Source: Globodera rostochiensis
Taxonomy: Eukaryota; Nematoda; Chromadorea; Rhabditida; Heteroderidae
DNA: 64,000 nt
Direction: 5' to 3'
NCBI GenBank assembly: GCA_018350325.1
Contig: JAEVLN010000003.1
Location: 2,823,101-2,887,100, forward strand
The notes under the pieces are model-generated. The model had not been told where the DNA came from. It worked only from the letters and a program-made list of their open reading frames with translations, and searched no databases. The position numbers and the translations under genes were made by a program. Shown one piece after another: positions 46,727 to 58,366 of this stretch (position 1 is its first letter; each line of letters begins with the position of its first letter).

Positions 46727-47597
46727 ATGGCTTCATCTGGCTTTAGCGTCTATGGTAAAGAGTTCTTTTAAGAAAATTGGTTGTATTTGTGTAGTATGGG
46801 CCACCGAAGAACGAATCCAAATGAGTTAGGGGAATTTTTCCATTTGGTGACTTTTGTTATGGATTTTTTTGGATAATCGACGGTTGGAACGCACAATGCG
46901 CAAAAATAGATGACGAAAAAGAAAGCGGCAGAAATGTCGGTGTGCCGGTCTAAATTTTACCTCAAACGCCACCGCCACAAACCGGTGTGAGTGATGGTGT
47001 GGTTGTTAGAGCTGCGTCAAAATTGGTGCAAAAAGGTAAGTGCATGTGTGTATATGTCGTTGGATTGATTGAGATTTAACTCAAGTTTCGGAGTTTGTTT
47101 TGACCAATGAACTAGGTATCCGTTTTATTGGATTATTATTTGATCAGTCCAGCGTAACGCGCATTCACTAACGGATTCGTAGCGATTTCGGACTGGCTAC
47201 GACATCAATAATTTGTATAAGCGATAGGAGTCTAAACTAAACGAATTCCGTTTCAAAAATACGGCATTTTTAATTTGCAGTTGGGAACATCCCGTACAAC
47301 GCGACCGAGGAAGACATCGGCAACATGTTCAGCTCGTGCGGAGTGGTCACCAATGTTCGGTGGGATACGTTTTTTTATTTCCGATAATACTCGAGTTTTT
47401 TCAGAATTGTGTACGACCGAGAAACCAACCGTCCAAAAGGCTTTGGCTTCTGCGAGTTCCAGGTAACGCTTTTTGTGAGGTGACTTCAAAAGTTTTGAAA
47501 TTTTTAGGACCAGCAGAGCGCTCAAAACGCGGTCACTAATATGAACGGGGCCGAGCTGTACGGGCGCCCGCTTCGTGTTAACATTGCCAGCAAATGA
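46727..47597 (+). CDS. Single-RRM RNA-binding protein, CSTF2-like RRM only
   Basis: Exons: 46727-46754, 47281-47359, 47405-47462, 47508-47597. They sum to 255 nt, 84 residues. The whole protein is one RRM: RNP2 VYVGNIPYNATEEDI, RNP1 RPKGFGFCEFQDQQ, and NGAELYGRPLRVNIASK followed by stop. The closest known style is the RRM of cleavage stimulation factor CstF-64 (CSTF2/cpf-2), but the hinge and C-terminal domains of that protein are absent. It may be a distinct mini-RRM protein or a duplicated, truncated CSTF2. The start is the first Met after AAGAA at 46722. Confidence 0.78.
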
Positions 47598-48435
47598 GAA
47601 GTCTGATGGATGAGAGATGAATGGGTGGACGAAAACATTTTGTGGACACGGTTTCAAATCAGCCACATTTATCTATTGTTATTGCTTTATTTATTTTGAT
47701 ATCGCAATGAAACGTTCGTTTTGGATGAAAGAACTTGGTGGCGTTTTCTAGGGTTGCGCAAAATTAAAGTCGGGTGGGGTGGGTTTTTGGATAGCCGGCG
47801 ACGGGCCGTTTGGATACCCGGGTCGGTTTTTTGAGTCAGGTTGGGTGTTGTGTAACTGACCGAGTCCGGAGTACTCAAAGCGACCGGATATTGGATCGGA
47901 AATTTGAAAACATTTTGAAGTTGCGCCAGCGTTAAAGGCTAAATCAGTGGTCACACAATAGGATCGCAAATATTCGTATTCTCTTCATATGCTCTAAAAA
48001 CCCGAAAAAATCCGAAGGGGGGGGACCCTTTAGGTCAACATTTTTGAAAAAAATTTTTATTCTAAAAATTGTCTGAAAATATGTAATTTGACACGGAAAA
48101 TAGCAGCCAAAGTACCGCACGCTCGACTACGGCGGCCAGTAGGTAGGGCGAGACTCCGGGCTCCGGAAGAAGTCCGCGCGTGACCCCCCGGGGGATCTTG
48201 CGCGCTCCGCGGGTCCCCGCGCGCTCGCCCCCCAGTGGCGCTCGTCAGACTTCTTCCTCCGCCCTTCGTCCCCTATGGTTTTTCGGCCAACTTTGAGGAG
48301 CCATAACTTTCTTCATAGTTGAGTCCGACTCAAAATTTTTGCGGATTCGTAATCAGCTCGACGAGCGGAATCGATTAGTGGTATTTTTATTCGGATCCGA
48401 GCCAGTCCCATATAAAGTAGTTATTCCCAAATCTC
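47598..48435. other. Intergenic with low-complexity elements
   Basis: 47749-47880 begins with TAGGGTTGCGC and continues as GTCGGGTGG/GACGGGCCG/GGGTCGG words, the same style as the elements at 5211, 7379 and 21950-22332. 48110-48265 is a CG-rich block with near-palindromic arms (GAAGAAGTCCGCGCG versus CAGACTTCTTCCTCC). No gene is seen. Confidence 0.45.
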
Positions 48436-48723
48436 GGTAATACTGCAGTTTGTACCCCCCCCCCCCCTCCTTTTTCGAAAAAAATAAAATATCTTTAAGT
48501 CCACAAAAAGATTTTTCCAGAGGTTTTCGGGGTCGCTGATCACGATTCTGACATTTATTTTACCCAATTCCGAACCCCGGACCCGAATTCAAACAATTTT
48601 TTAAAAATTCAAAAATTTTAAAAAATCAATTCTAGCCTCAAAATTTTTCAAAAAGCATGATTTCGATCATTGCCTGCCTTTTTTTTTTCGAAAAGGGGGG
48701 GGGGTACAAACTGCAGTATTACC
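48436..48723. mobile_element. MITE-like element with about 45-bp terminal inverted repeats
   Basis: The left end GGTAATACTGCAGTTTGTAC, then C13, then TTTTTCGAAAA (48436-48485) is the reverse complement of the right end (48678-48723). The interior of about 190 bp is AT-rich and non-coding. Length, inverted ends and lack of coding capacity fit a MITE. The flanks are both CCCAAATCTC-like, so the true termini may extend a few bases outward. Target-site duplication is not resolved. Confidence 0.7.
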
Positions 48724-48861
48724 CAAATCTCTCCAAGGCATGCTTTTATATGCACCAAAATTGCTCGTTCCTAAAATTTTTTGGGGAAAATGCGATTTTT
48801 GAGCTTCTCTTGTCAAAGCCCCATTTTGAACCTCCTTTTTTATCTTTTACGATCTTAAAAA

Positions 48862-51800
48862 TCATTTGCTTTTTGGCTTAAGAGTCTTTTTGCTGGCTTC
48901 GGTGAACACAATTTCCGGTTGTCTCCGTCCGATGTTGGCCTCCAGCATCGGCGGTTGGTACGGTATTGCGTCATACTGTGGATGCTGTGTGAAGAATGGA
49001 AGTTGTAGGGAACGGAGAGCAGAAAATCTGAAGAAAAAAAAAATTATTGAGAAAATCCTCCAAAAAAATATGTTCTCCGAACCGATCAACGGGGTTCAGC
49101 TGAATCAATGCTCGAATCATTCGCAGACCTTCTGGACTGACTGAAGGAACTGAAAAATGTTTTGATTTTTTTCAGATTCAATTTTTTTTTTTCAAATTCC
49201 ACTCGCTACGCCTTTCCATCATTCATTTTCACTGCTTTTTGTTGATTACTATGCGAACTTTCGCCGACAAAATTCTTTTCCGCCCTTCCAATTTGATTGA
49301 TGATCATTGATCAATCTGATCAGCGCACAAACCGCACAGATCACACAAATCCATCGGCGAAGCTGGGTTCGAAATGGACGTGATTAATTGACCGTGACAG
49401 AATTGCGAGTCTTTTTTGCCCCCGGAGTCCGGAACGAGACAACATTCCAGCAGCAGCGTTTTGGACTTGACGCCAAAATGTTTTTGATTGATTACTGCCG
49501 GATTGGGGGACGATCAGTCTGTGAAGCACATCGATCAGCCGCAAATTGCTGCTGAACCTTTCCGATCAGAGTCCGTCGGTTTGACGACCGATGTATTTAA
49601 AAATGAATTCCTTCGCAAATGCCATCAAACGGCTGCTCTTCTTCCGCTGACATGAGACTTAAAATATTTGTGTTTTTTTTTCACCATCAATCGACAACAT
49701 TCAGTGGCCAAATTTATAATCTCGGTGATTCGAACGTAATAACACAATGAAGCGGAGACGGGGTTCATCGGATCAAAAAGTGATCGAGAGCCATCCATGC
49801 ATGGGGGTGACACTTTGACGAAATTAAGAACATGAAACGGACTGAGCTGCTGCTATGTGTGACGATAAAAATCTTCATCGATGATCGGAATATTCTTTTA
49901 ACAAAAATTTAATTTCACTTTTAAATATGTCACAAAAAAAATTCAAATTATTTTTTTTAAATCTCCAAAAAACTGTTAACAACGATAAATAGTTTAATTT
50001 CTCAATTTTTATGCTGTGCATCATTATCCCCATGAATTCTTCGTTTGCCTAATCACCAATCCAATCAAACATCAATTTAATCTTTGTATTTATTCCCTGC
50101 TGCGCCCATGCATGCCTGACAATTTGCTCATTTTTGTACATTTTAAAATTTAAATGTTTTGCTATTGAATTGCCGTAAGGGATTGATTTTATATTCCCAG
50201 TTTTTGCTCAATCTCAACGCTTTAGGCTGTAATGGATTGTTTTTGATCACTTAGATCGGTGTTCGGACACTTTTCCAATCAGTCTCCCCCCCGCCCAACC
50301 TTTGAACGGAATATAACAGAATCAGTGATCGAACTGCTCGAAATCAGTGATCGAACTGCTCGAAATCAGTGATCGATCTGCTCGAACAGCCTTATGTTTT
50401 GCGTTGAAAAACCACCCACCAATTTGTGTCCAATCATCGGTCGGCTCCACCGGGTCGAACATCACTTTGCTTGCGTCCGGCAGCACTTCCCACCCGGGCC
50501 AACTGTGTTCAGTCGGTGTGCCCATCAGCGTAAAAACTCTGGTCAACTGTTCAATGTCCGTCTTTGCCTAAAAAGATTGTTGTGGCTTTATTCTAGAGCT
50601 CGAACTTGAGCCTCAAGCGAGACTCGAGACGAGATTCTCGAAAAAATCTCGGGTCTCGAAAAATCTTATGAAGTTCATTTTTATTCGAGCGAGATCTCGA
50701 AGTCGAGACTTGTCGAGATCTCGTCTCGTTCCGGGCTCTAGTTTACTCCCCCTTTTTTTGTTTTTTTTTGGAGAAATATTCACCCCAAAGAGCGGTTCCC
50801 CGTTAAAGAACTCGGCAAAAATGCAGCCAAGTGCCCACAGGTCCACCGCAGGGGTGTAACGCGTGGCACCAAACAGCAGCTCAGGCGCGCGGTACCAACG
50901 GGTGGCCACCTGCGAATTTGTAGTCAAATTTCGATTTCCCGAAATGTTCGAGAATGCAAATTCTCGAAAATTTGATCAGGAAAGCAACAAAAAAAAGTGA
51001 TCAACAATTATATATTCAACGTGTGAGACGACATCACCTGGTGCTCATATGTTCGTTCTGAATTGGCGGGAAAGTAAATGCAGGCCAAGCCGAAGTCCGC
51101 AATTCTCACCCGGTTCTGCACCGTCACCAAAATGTTGTCCGGCTTCAGATCCTTTAGTTTTTTGATGATTTTGATTGATTCCCCCTCCCCCCCCCCCCCC
51201 CTCGAGTGCCCTGTGCATGATGCTGTTGTGTTCGTGCAGATACGCAATTCCATAGAGAATTTGGGTGAAGTAATGGCGTGGGATCAGCTCCAACAGCGGC
51301 CGTCGCTCATCGTCGATGACCAAGCGCAGGGACGACTCGGCCAACTCGAGCACCAGCGACACAAACATTGGCGGCTGCTTTTGATGTTGCCGCCTGTCGC
51401 CGGAGGCGTCGTCACTGTGGCGTTGGCAGTCGCCGCCGTTGGCTGCCGGCGACCACAGCACGTCCAACAGACGAATGATCTTTGGAGAGGAGCTTTCTTT
51501 ATACAGCATTTAACAAAACTAGGCACAAATTTCCACCAAATATTTGGTTTTATACAAACAAAAATGACCTAACAAATAAGCCTCATAAAACAGAGGCAAT
51601 CACTTGTCACACCATTCGCGGTTAATTAGGGTCGAGACCGACGAGGACGATCGAGATTCTCATCGAAATTTTTCGAGATTTTTTTTTGAGATTCTCGATC
51701 GAAATCTCGATCGAAGAAATTTTTCCGAGATTTTTCGAGAGAGAGAGAATCTCGACCTTTATTTTTTTTCGAGAATCTCGATCGAAGAAATTTTGGCTTG

Positions 51801-52209
51801 ACCGTGATTTTTCGAGATCGATGTAAATCTCGATCAGTCCTCAAGTCCTTGCTCTAATCCTAACACTTCAATGACACCGCCCCCCCCATTCCTTTCCCCT
51901 GCGGGGTCAAAGAACAGTTCTCTTCACACAGCGCCGACTTTTGCTGACATTTGAGTGGTCGCAGTGCCTCAGACTTTGCACTTCGCGAAACACACGCAGT
52001 TGGGCTGCGACATCGCCTTTCAGCGCAATTTGTTTGATGGCCACGAAACGGTCATTCTGCCAGAATTGAAATTTGCCAATTTATTGTTGGCAAAAAATGA
52101 TGCCCTCCCCCGTGGCGACCTCCAAATCTTTCGCTTTGACCACCGATCCGTAGGCGCCTTGGCCCAATCTTTTGACGAAGGAATATTTTCCGCTTCCAAA
52201 AGTGCCCAT
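48862..52209 (-). CDS. dyf-18: Cyclin-dependent kinase 20-like (CCRK/DYF-18-like) protein kinase
   Basis: Ser/Thr kinase; in C. elegans the CDK20 orthologue acts in sensory cilia and intraflagellar transport. Exons: 52209-52120, 52056-51949, 51479-51210, 51151-51038, 50909-50784, 50567-50420, 49149-49083, 49027-48862. They sum to 1089 nt, 362 residues. Motifs: Gly loop [25 protein letters not shown] (Lys), catalytic loop [14 protein letters not shown] (split by a GC-AG intron after 51210), ADFGLA, activation segment [78 protein letters not shown] is characteristic of the CDK20/CDK7 group. An insert (about residues 77-95, with [18 protein letters not shown]) sits after LLDVLW. The helix-C PSTAIRE motif is replaced by QLRVFREVQ. 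Confidence 0.85.
50319..50387. repeat. 22-bp tandem repeat, three copies
   Basis: ATCAGTGATCGAACTGCTCGAA repeated three times, the last with one change (CGATC). It lies in the large intron of the CDK20-like gene. Confidence 0.85.
50597..50745. repeat. TCGAGA-rich low-complexity element with CTAGAGCTCG-like ends
   Basis: Starts CTAGAGCTCGAAC and ends CGGGCTCTAG. The interior is CGAGACTCGAG, GATTCTCGA and CGAGATCTCG words, strongly self-complementary. It lies in a CDK20-like intron. Related tracts: 17968-18135, 51640-51840, 60238-60345. Confidence 0.6.
51640..51840. repeat. TCGAGATT/GATCGAAAT low-complexity tract
   Basis: Multiple copies of GAGATTCTCGATCGAA and TTTTTCGAGAT in both orientations, in the intron between 51949 and 51479 of the CDK20-like gene. 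It is likely to form hairpins. Same family as 50597-50745. Confidence 0.6.
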
Positions 52210-52670
52210 ATGGCGGAAAGTTTTTTAAAATTTGGAATAATTATTTTGGATTTCGAATAAGGTAAGAACAAGTCATGTTGCCATGACGACAAAACGGTCC
52301 GTTTCTTCCCATTATAATGGTTTGGGCGTCGCCTTTGGCAATTGAGACCACTTTTTGACAGGTTTAGTGCCGCTTTTTGACTGCTTTTATGACCATTTAT
52401 TAGTGTGGGCACCCAAATTTGTCCAATCCTCTCACAAATCCGTACTCGTACTGCTCCAACTTGCGATTTTCGAAAATTTATGAAAACACGATAACTTGGC
52501 TGGACGAACAGAAAAGAAATCCCATACATCTTTTTATCGAAAAACGATACATATTTTGTGATTCTGCTAACCGTTCAGCTAGTATATGTTGGTGGTAGAC
52601 CAATTTAAAAAATAAATAAATAGATCATAGTACAAATGGTCTTGTCAAATATAGCCTTCCTTCTTCATCT
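52210..52670. other. Short intergenic between CDK20-like and TFAM-like genes
   Basis: Upstream region of the minus-strand kinase gene and 3' flank of the HMG-box gene. No repeat or gene is evident. Confidence 0.4.
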
Positions 52671-54458
52671 CTACGTTTCTGTCATCTTCGGTGCTGCATT
52701 CTCGACATAACCCTCAGCCTCCGGCTCCTTCTCCGTCTTTTTTGGCTTTCTCCCCCTCTTCTGCACTTTCTTCTGGCGCTTTTCTGAAATAAAGTTAAAT
52801 AATTTCTCCTATCGGCATAAGGGTGTTGCAACGGATCATCCGAAATCCGTTATCCGACAATTTCGATTTATGATTTTGACTCTTTTTTTTTGTGAAAAAT
52901 TTTTCCTTGCCCAAATGGGTTGAAATCGTCAAAAACCTTGTTGAATGGCTTCTTCTTCGTCGTCGCTGCTCCATTCTTCTTTCTCCACAGAACCCTCAGC
53001 CTTAGCCTTAACCTCCTTGGTCTTCTTTTGCTTACTCCCCCTCTTCAGAGCCTTAGCCGCCTTCGTTTTCTTTGGCTTCAGCACCTTCTTCTGGCGTTTT
53101 TCTGAAATCAAGTTATCAAACAATTTTTGTACTAACGATTATTGTCGGGATGCCAACCCATTATTAACATATTGCATTAAAAATCTATCGGCGCCACCGG
53201 ACTCTTCCCATTCCTAAAAACTTCAACAAAAAAAACCACCATATTTTTATAAGTTTTGGTTGAAAATCTCATAACAAATTGAGTGCAAAATTCAAAATTT
53301 TTCACACCTTTAAGCGCAGCTTTTGCCTTCGGCTTATTCGCCTCTTTCCACGCCTTAATTTCATCCGCATGATTTTGCTTCCATTCCGCCAATTCCATTC
53401 GATACTCCGCTCTATCGCCTTGCGCCTGGTCACCATACGGCTACAAAATGATGGAAGGGATTAGCCAAGAGAATTAATTTTTACCCCCCCCCCTCTCCTT
53501 CCAAAATGCTTAAAGTCTTTAAGCCGACAATCATTTTTAAACTGTATTTTTCAGTGATATTGAATTAAACCAATATGAGAGAAGTCCAAGTTCAATTTTA
53601 TAATTTTTTAGTTCGATAGAAAAAGTACCAAACAAAAAAACAGGGCACCTTCTTTTCGGCATCCGTCATCTGTCGCCACTGTTGTCCCGTCTCGACGACA
53701 AATTTGAGCCGTTCGTCTCTCGTTTTGAATGGTTCCGTGTGCTTCACAAAGCGTTCTTTCACGAAGAGCATATACGATGACAACGGTTGCTTTGGGCGGT
53801 TTGTTTCCGCATGAAACTAAAACACGCAAAAGTTTGAACTAAATCATAAATAATCTGATGTTAAATGAATACGAAATTTTTTAAAAAAATATTTAGCATT
53901 CGAAAAGTGTGACAAAACCTTGTTCAGCTTCATTTTCATTTGCAATCTTCGACGTTTGTTCATTTTCTCGACATGCTTATCCCACAAATCTTTCTTCTGG
54001 TCATCTGTAAGCTTCTCAAAATTGTCCCTCAACTCATCACCGATCTTTTTTGCGCGTTCAGAGTAATTCTGAACTTTGTTCAATGAGTCGTTTTGGCCTC
54101 ATTTAACTTGATGACGAAAACCTGCTTTTCCTTCTCATCCAAACTCTTCCAATTTGTCGAAACAATTTTCACCATTTTAAGGCCTCCGCTTTGCCCAGTC
54201 AGTTGATCCTTCGTAAAAAGTGCAAAAGCATTTGGCGCGTTGTAGCCTGGTGGAAGACGAGTGTGAATCTGCTTAGGAGTAGGCGACTGATCAAGACTTG
54301 TCGAGAAATTTGTTATGCTAAATAGGAAACATTTGACTAGAGAACATTCTTGAGCTAAGCCCAAAACCAAGCAATAACAAATCAACTTACTCAGTGCGCG
54401 CAAAGAAGCGGGCTTCAGCGCCGATCAAAAGCCGACCAAACTTTTGGCAGAGAGCCAT
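52671..54458 (-). CDS. hmg-5: Mitochondrial HMG-box protein, TFAM/HMG-5-like
   Basis: mtDNA-packaging and transcription factor candidate. Exons: 54458-54391, 54317-54122, 54068-53919, 53816-53649, 53440-53308, 53101-52937, 52783-52671. They sum to 993 nt, 330 residues. The N-terminus is a basic/amphipathic presequence (MALCQKFGRLLIGAEARFFA) fitting mitochondrial import. HMG box 1: PPGYNAPNAFALFTKDQ to WKSLDEKEKQ|NYSERAKK. HMG box 2: RPKQPLSSYMLFVKERFV to QWRQMTDAEKKPYGD and EYRMELAEWK. The two last exons both begin EKRQKKV and contain KPKKT, then acidic stretches, so the Lys-rich tail looks made by exon duplication. It is longer than TFAM of other nematodes (about 200 residues). The 52-nt intron after 54122 removes an in-frame stop. 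Confidence 0.8.
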
Positions 54459-55066
54459 ACCAAAAAGAATGCCAAATAAAATAATATTCCCTTTAAAAGC
54501 ATATTACAACGTAAAATTGAATGAGATTGCAGACAATTAAAGCCCATTTAGGTAATAGTATATAGCCTTTGGTGTTCATCAGGGCTGAGTCGCGGACCGG
54601 AATTCGCGATTATCGGCGCATTTTCAGAACCGCCCACACCAGGGATGGGCGCCGACGGCCTCAGAAAATTTCGGAAATCGGAATTCCGACCCCAAAGTTT
54701 GAAATAGGTACAAATGCCAAACTGGGTAGGCACTAAAATTTCATGGTTAAAATTCGATAAAAATTTTGCGGGGCATATTTTTTTTTGCTAAATAGACAAA
54801 AAAAAACTGGCAAAATATGTAAGTACAAAAAAATCTCCGGAATTTAAAACGACAATTAAAAACATATCGGCAGGAGACTTCCACAAACTTTTCATTTGTA
54901 CAAATCATGCTTGTAACCAGAAATATAACGAATGAAACGAAAATTACTCAAATTTTTTCTGAATATTCTGCGAAAATAGCTAAAGCAAAACAAAAACAAA
55001 CAAAAAAATTCACTGGCTTTACGGATCAAAATGCTTTTTTCCTCAAAATTTGAACAAGAATGGTTT
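54459..55066. other. Intergenic, no gene seen
   Basis: Upstream of the TFAM-like gene and downstream of the G6PD gene. Mostly AT-rich; a GC-rich island with TCGGAATTCCGA-like words lies at 54590-54690. The last part (about 54950-55066) is probably the G6PD 3' UTR. Confidence 0.4.
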
Positions 55067-57971
55067 TTAGAGTTTGTTCGGTCCGTTTGTTGAACTCGCA
55101 GCAGATGGCCATTTGTATGTGCCGCTGAAGACGAAGCCATGCTTCTGCATCAGAATGTCGCTGGACTGGGGGCCTCGGCTAAATGGGCAACACATTCACT
55201 AATTGTTTCAGTCGATATTGTCCACACTCCGCCTCTCCCCGGTTCCCACCTTCCGTACTCGTACTGCTCCGACTTGACGCGTTCGCCTTCGATGCGTTTC
55301 AGCAACGGCGTGAATATCCGCCACGCATGCTCCAATTCATCGGCACGCACAAAACTGTACTGCCGTCCGCTGAACAGGTCGAAGAACAGGCGCTCGTACG
55401 CGTCGGGAAAACGGATGCCCTGAAAAATGCGGTGTCATAAATCGTCAAATAAACGGATTAATGAAACTCAGAACATTTTGAAAACAAACAAAATCGGTGG
55501 TTAAACACCTTGTAGCGCGAGTTGAACGTCAAGTCCAGCTCGGTCTGCTCGGAGTCGAAGGAAAAGCCTGGCCGCTTGGTGTTCACCTAAGCATAGTTTA
55601 ATAGCCCACTTTTTCGAACATTTAACAAAACGCGAGACACCTTCATGTACACCGCCTCGTTGGGCTGCACCCTGACCACAAGTTCGTTGCGTTTCAGCGA
55701 ATCTTTGGGGAAAATGTCGCCGGACACGTCCTTGTACTGGATCCGGACCTCGGCCTTGCGTTCGTTGAGAGCTAAAAAATGTAAAAAAATAAATTTGTTT
55801 TGTCTCAGAGTTTCCATGCCTTTTCCGCAACGGAGAAAGAACGGCACGCCCTCCCAACGTTCGTTGTGCACAAAAAGTACGGCGGTGGCAAATGTTGGCG
55901 TTGTTGAACCCCTCGGAACTGTCGGATCGTCCAAATAGCCTTTGCGCGAGTCGTCATCTGAAATTTTTGCATTAAACCGCCCCAAAAAACATTTTAGAAG
56001 GGCGTTTTGTGATAGGTCAATCGGAGAGTCTTTTTTTAGTTAAGTGCCGTCCCTTTTTTGTTTGAATAAAAATGTAGTTTTTTTGTTCAGAAAACGGTTT
56101 GAGAATTTGGACATTTTCCATTAATTGGATTCCGTGCTGTTAGGTTCAGCGAAGTCCAACGGCAAATGTTCACCTGTGCCGTTTTGATTGCCAACGTATT
56201 GGCCCAGCACAACTTCGTCCAACTCCACCGGCTTGATGACCTTCAGCACTTTGACCTTTTCATTTCGAATGTCCTCGGCACTCAGACTGGCCGGCTTTTC
56301 TGAACGGGACGGTGATGTGGGAGTGGAGAGGCCTAACCAAACCCGAATTCTCAACTTAAACCCGAGAAAAGCCTCTATTTCTGTGAAATAGTAAAAGATG
56401 ATTTTTGCCGAAAAATCCTCCCTCTCCCCGGGCGCCCCATTGAAACAATCGTCGAATGTCAGTCAGCTCTTACCCATGGCGACCAATGTGAGAATTTGCA
56501 TCAAATGATTTTGCATTATGTCCCGGATGATGCCGCTCTTGTCGAAGTAGCCGCCCCTGCCCTGGGTGCCAAAGTTCTCCTTGAACGAGATGGTCACCGA
56601 CGCAATGTCATCACGACTCCACGAGCGCGAGATGAACCGGTTGCCGAATCTAAAGGGAGGCGTATTTTCTGTAAAAACAAAACAAAAAATTGGCACAACC
56701 TCAACGCCACCAAATTTTGCACCATTTCCTTGCCCAAATAGTGGTCAATCCGATAGATTTGTTCCTCCGTGAACAGTTTGGACAAATGTGCAGAAAGATG
56801 GGCGGAAGAGACGTCGTCATAACCAAACGGTTTTTCAATGATCACTGGAAATGTGTTACGTTTAGAGAGTCCGGTCTCCCAAAATAAAGAATGAAAGATG
56901 GTTCTAAGTGACTGTTGAGTCGGTTTATTCATTTAATTGTTTCAAAATTATTGACATTTTTCAATATCTCGATGTCGATTAGTGCCCAAATCCGGGCTCT
57001 AATAATTGCATTAGGACTCCTTTTTCAAGACTTTAAAAGTAAAAAAAAATGAATCAGAGTTTTTAACCAAATTTTCTTGTTTAAAACAAAAAGGGGGACA
57101 AGCCCAAAAAACTGAAGCTTCGCCAAATTCCAAACCCGAAAACCCAAAGTTTCGCCAAATTCCCGAACCTCTTGTCCAAGCGGACGCGCATTTGCTCATG
57201 CATTGGCGTTGAATGTGTTCAGTGACCGGTTCAAATACTTCCGGGGGCAAAGCCAAGTAAAACAGACGATTGGCGGGTTCTGCAAAAATTCCAATTATTT
57301 TTTCTTTAAAAAAAAATTTGTTTTCGGGTTTTTTGACTTTTGAAAGTCTGCTCCATCTCAATGATGGCCCTGTCCAGCGCAATTAGTCCTTCGTCCGTGT
57401 CATATTGGCCCTAAATTCAAGGAATTACACCGTATCTTGCAGCAACACTTACCGAAATGTAACTGCAATGTTTGATGTACTGCTCGAATATGGGCCGTTC
57501 CGCGTCCCGCACATTGCAATGTTTTTCGAAGGAGGCGCGGAGTTTATCGAACGATAGTTTTGAGCGGGCATAGCCAATTATGTGTGTGTCTGAAGGTGAA
57601 AAAAACGGAATTGGAATTTATTTTGTGAGAAATTTGCCTCTTGGAAGCAACCCGTCTCGGAACAACCACCAAAGGGTCGGGTAAATCTTCTTTTTTGCCA
57701 AATCGCCCTAAAAACAATTGAAAATTTATGAAAAAAAACACATTCCACTGGTAAAACGCGACATTTAAATTTTGCACCAAAAAAATTGTAAGAATTGTAA
57801 AAATCGAAATTTTCCATACTACAAAAAGCCAACCGATGCGCCGAAAACAACAAAAACGTGAGGGAGTTCGAAATGGAGTTCGCCCTGCTTCTCCAGGCTC
57901 TCCTTAATGAATTTGATTGTCTCAGGCAGCAGCGGCTCCGACAGTGAAAAACTGCGTCCGCATAACACCAT
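55067..57971 (-). CDS. gspd-1: Glucose-6-phosphate 1-dehydrogenase
   Basis: First enzyme of the oxidative pentose phosphate pathway, producing NADPH; cytosolic. Exons: 57971-57834, 57707-57638, 57589-57453, 57410-57338, 57279-57169, 56844-56700, 56649-56474, 56299-56174, 55957-55820, 55771-55641, 55586-55509, 55419-55250, 55178-55067. They sum to 1605 nt, 534 residues. Motifs: NADP-binding [52 protein letters not shown], catalytic [114 protein letters not shown] donors end exons 57638 and 55820. The C-terminal tail is Ser/Asn-rich. The start is the first Met upstream of the conserved region. Confidence 0.95.
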
Positions 57972-58366
57972 TGCTTCACACAACATTTAAAAAAAAATTG
58001 GTCAAAATTGAAAATTTGGAATCAAAAAAATGAATTTAAATTATATGTACATGCAACGATTAGAGCTCGGCGGGAACCCGGACTCCCGCGGGAAAAGTAC
58101 GGGATTCCCGGTCACTTTTTCTTTTTTCCTCATCTCATTAAGCCTTGTTTTTGCCTTTTGCATTTTATTGATGGTTTCTTGTGGAGCCCCCCCCCCCCAA
58201 ATGTGGGCCTATTCTGTCCCTTGGCCTCTGCCTAAATCATGAAAAAGATAACGCGTTCTTTGGTGCATGATAAATGATGACCCTGCCATCAAATCATAGA
58301 ACGTAAAACAAAGTGGTCTGAACTTTGGAGTAACCTCTCTCTCTACACATGCACATACATAAAATC
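57972..58366. other. Upstream flank of G6PD gene
   Basis: Short AT-rich promoter-side region. A poly-C run is at 58188-58197. No gene is seen. Confidence 0.35.

Noticed and set aside
54070..54121. Frameshift or stop between the two halves of HMG box 1
   Set aside because: A 52-nt intron (CAG|GTTTTC to GTTCAG) removes the stop and joins the box in phase 0.
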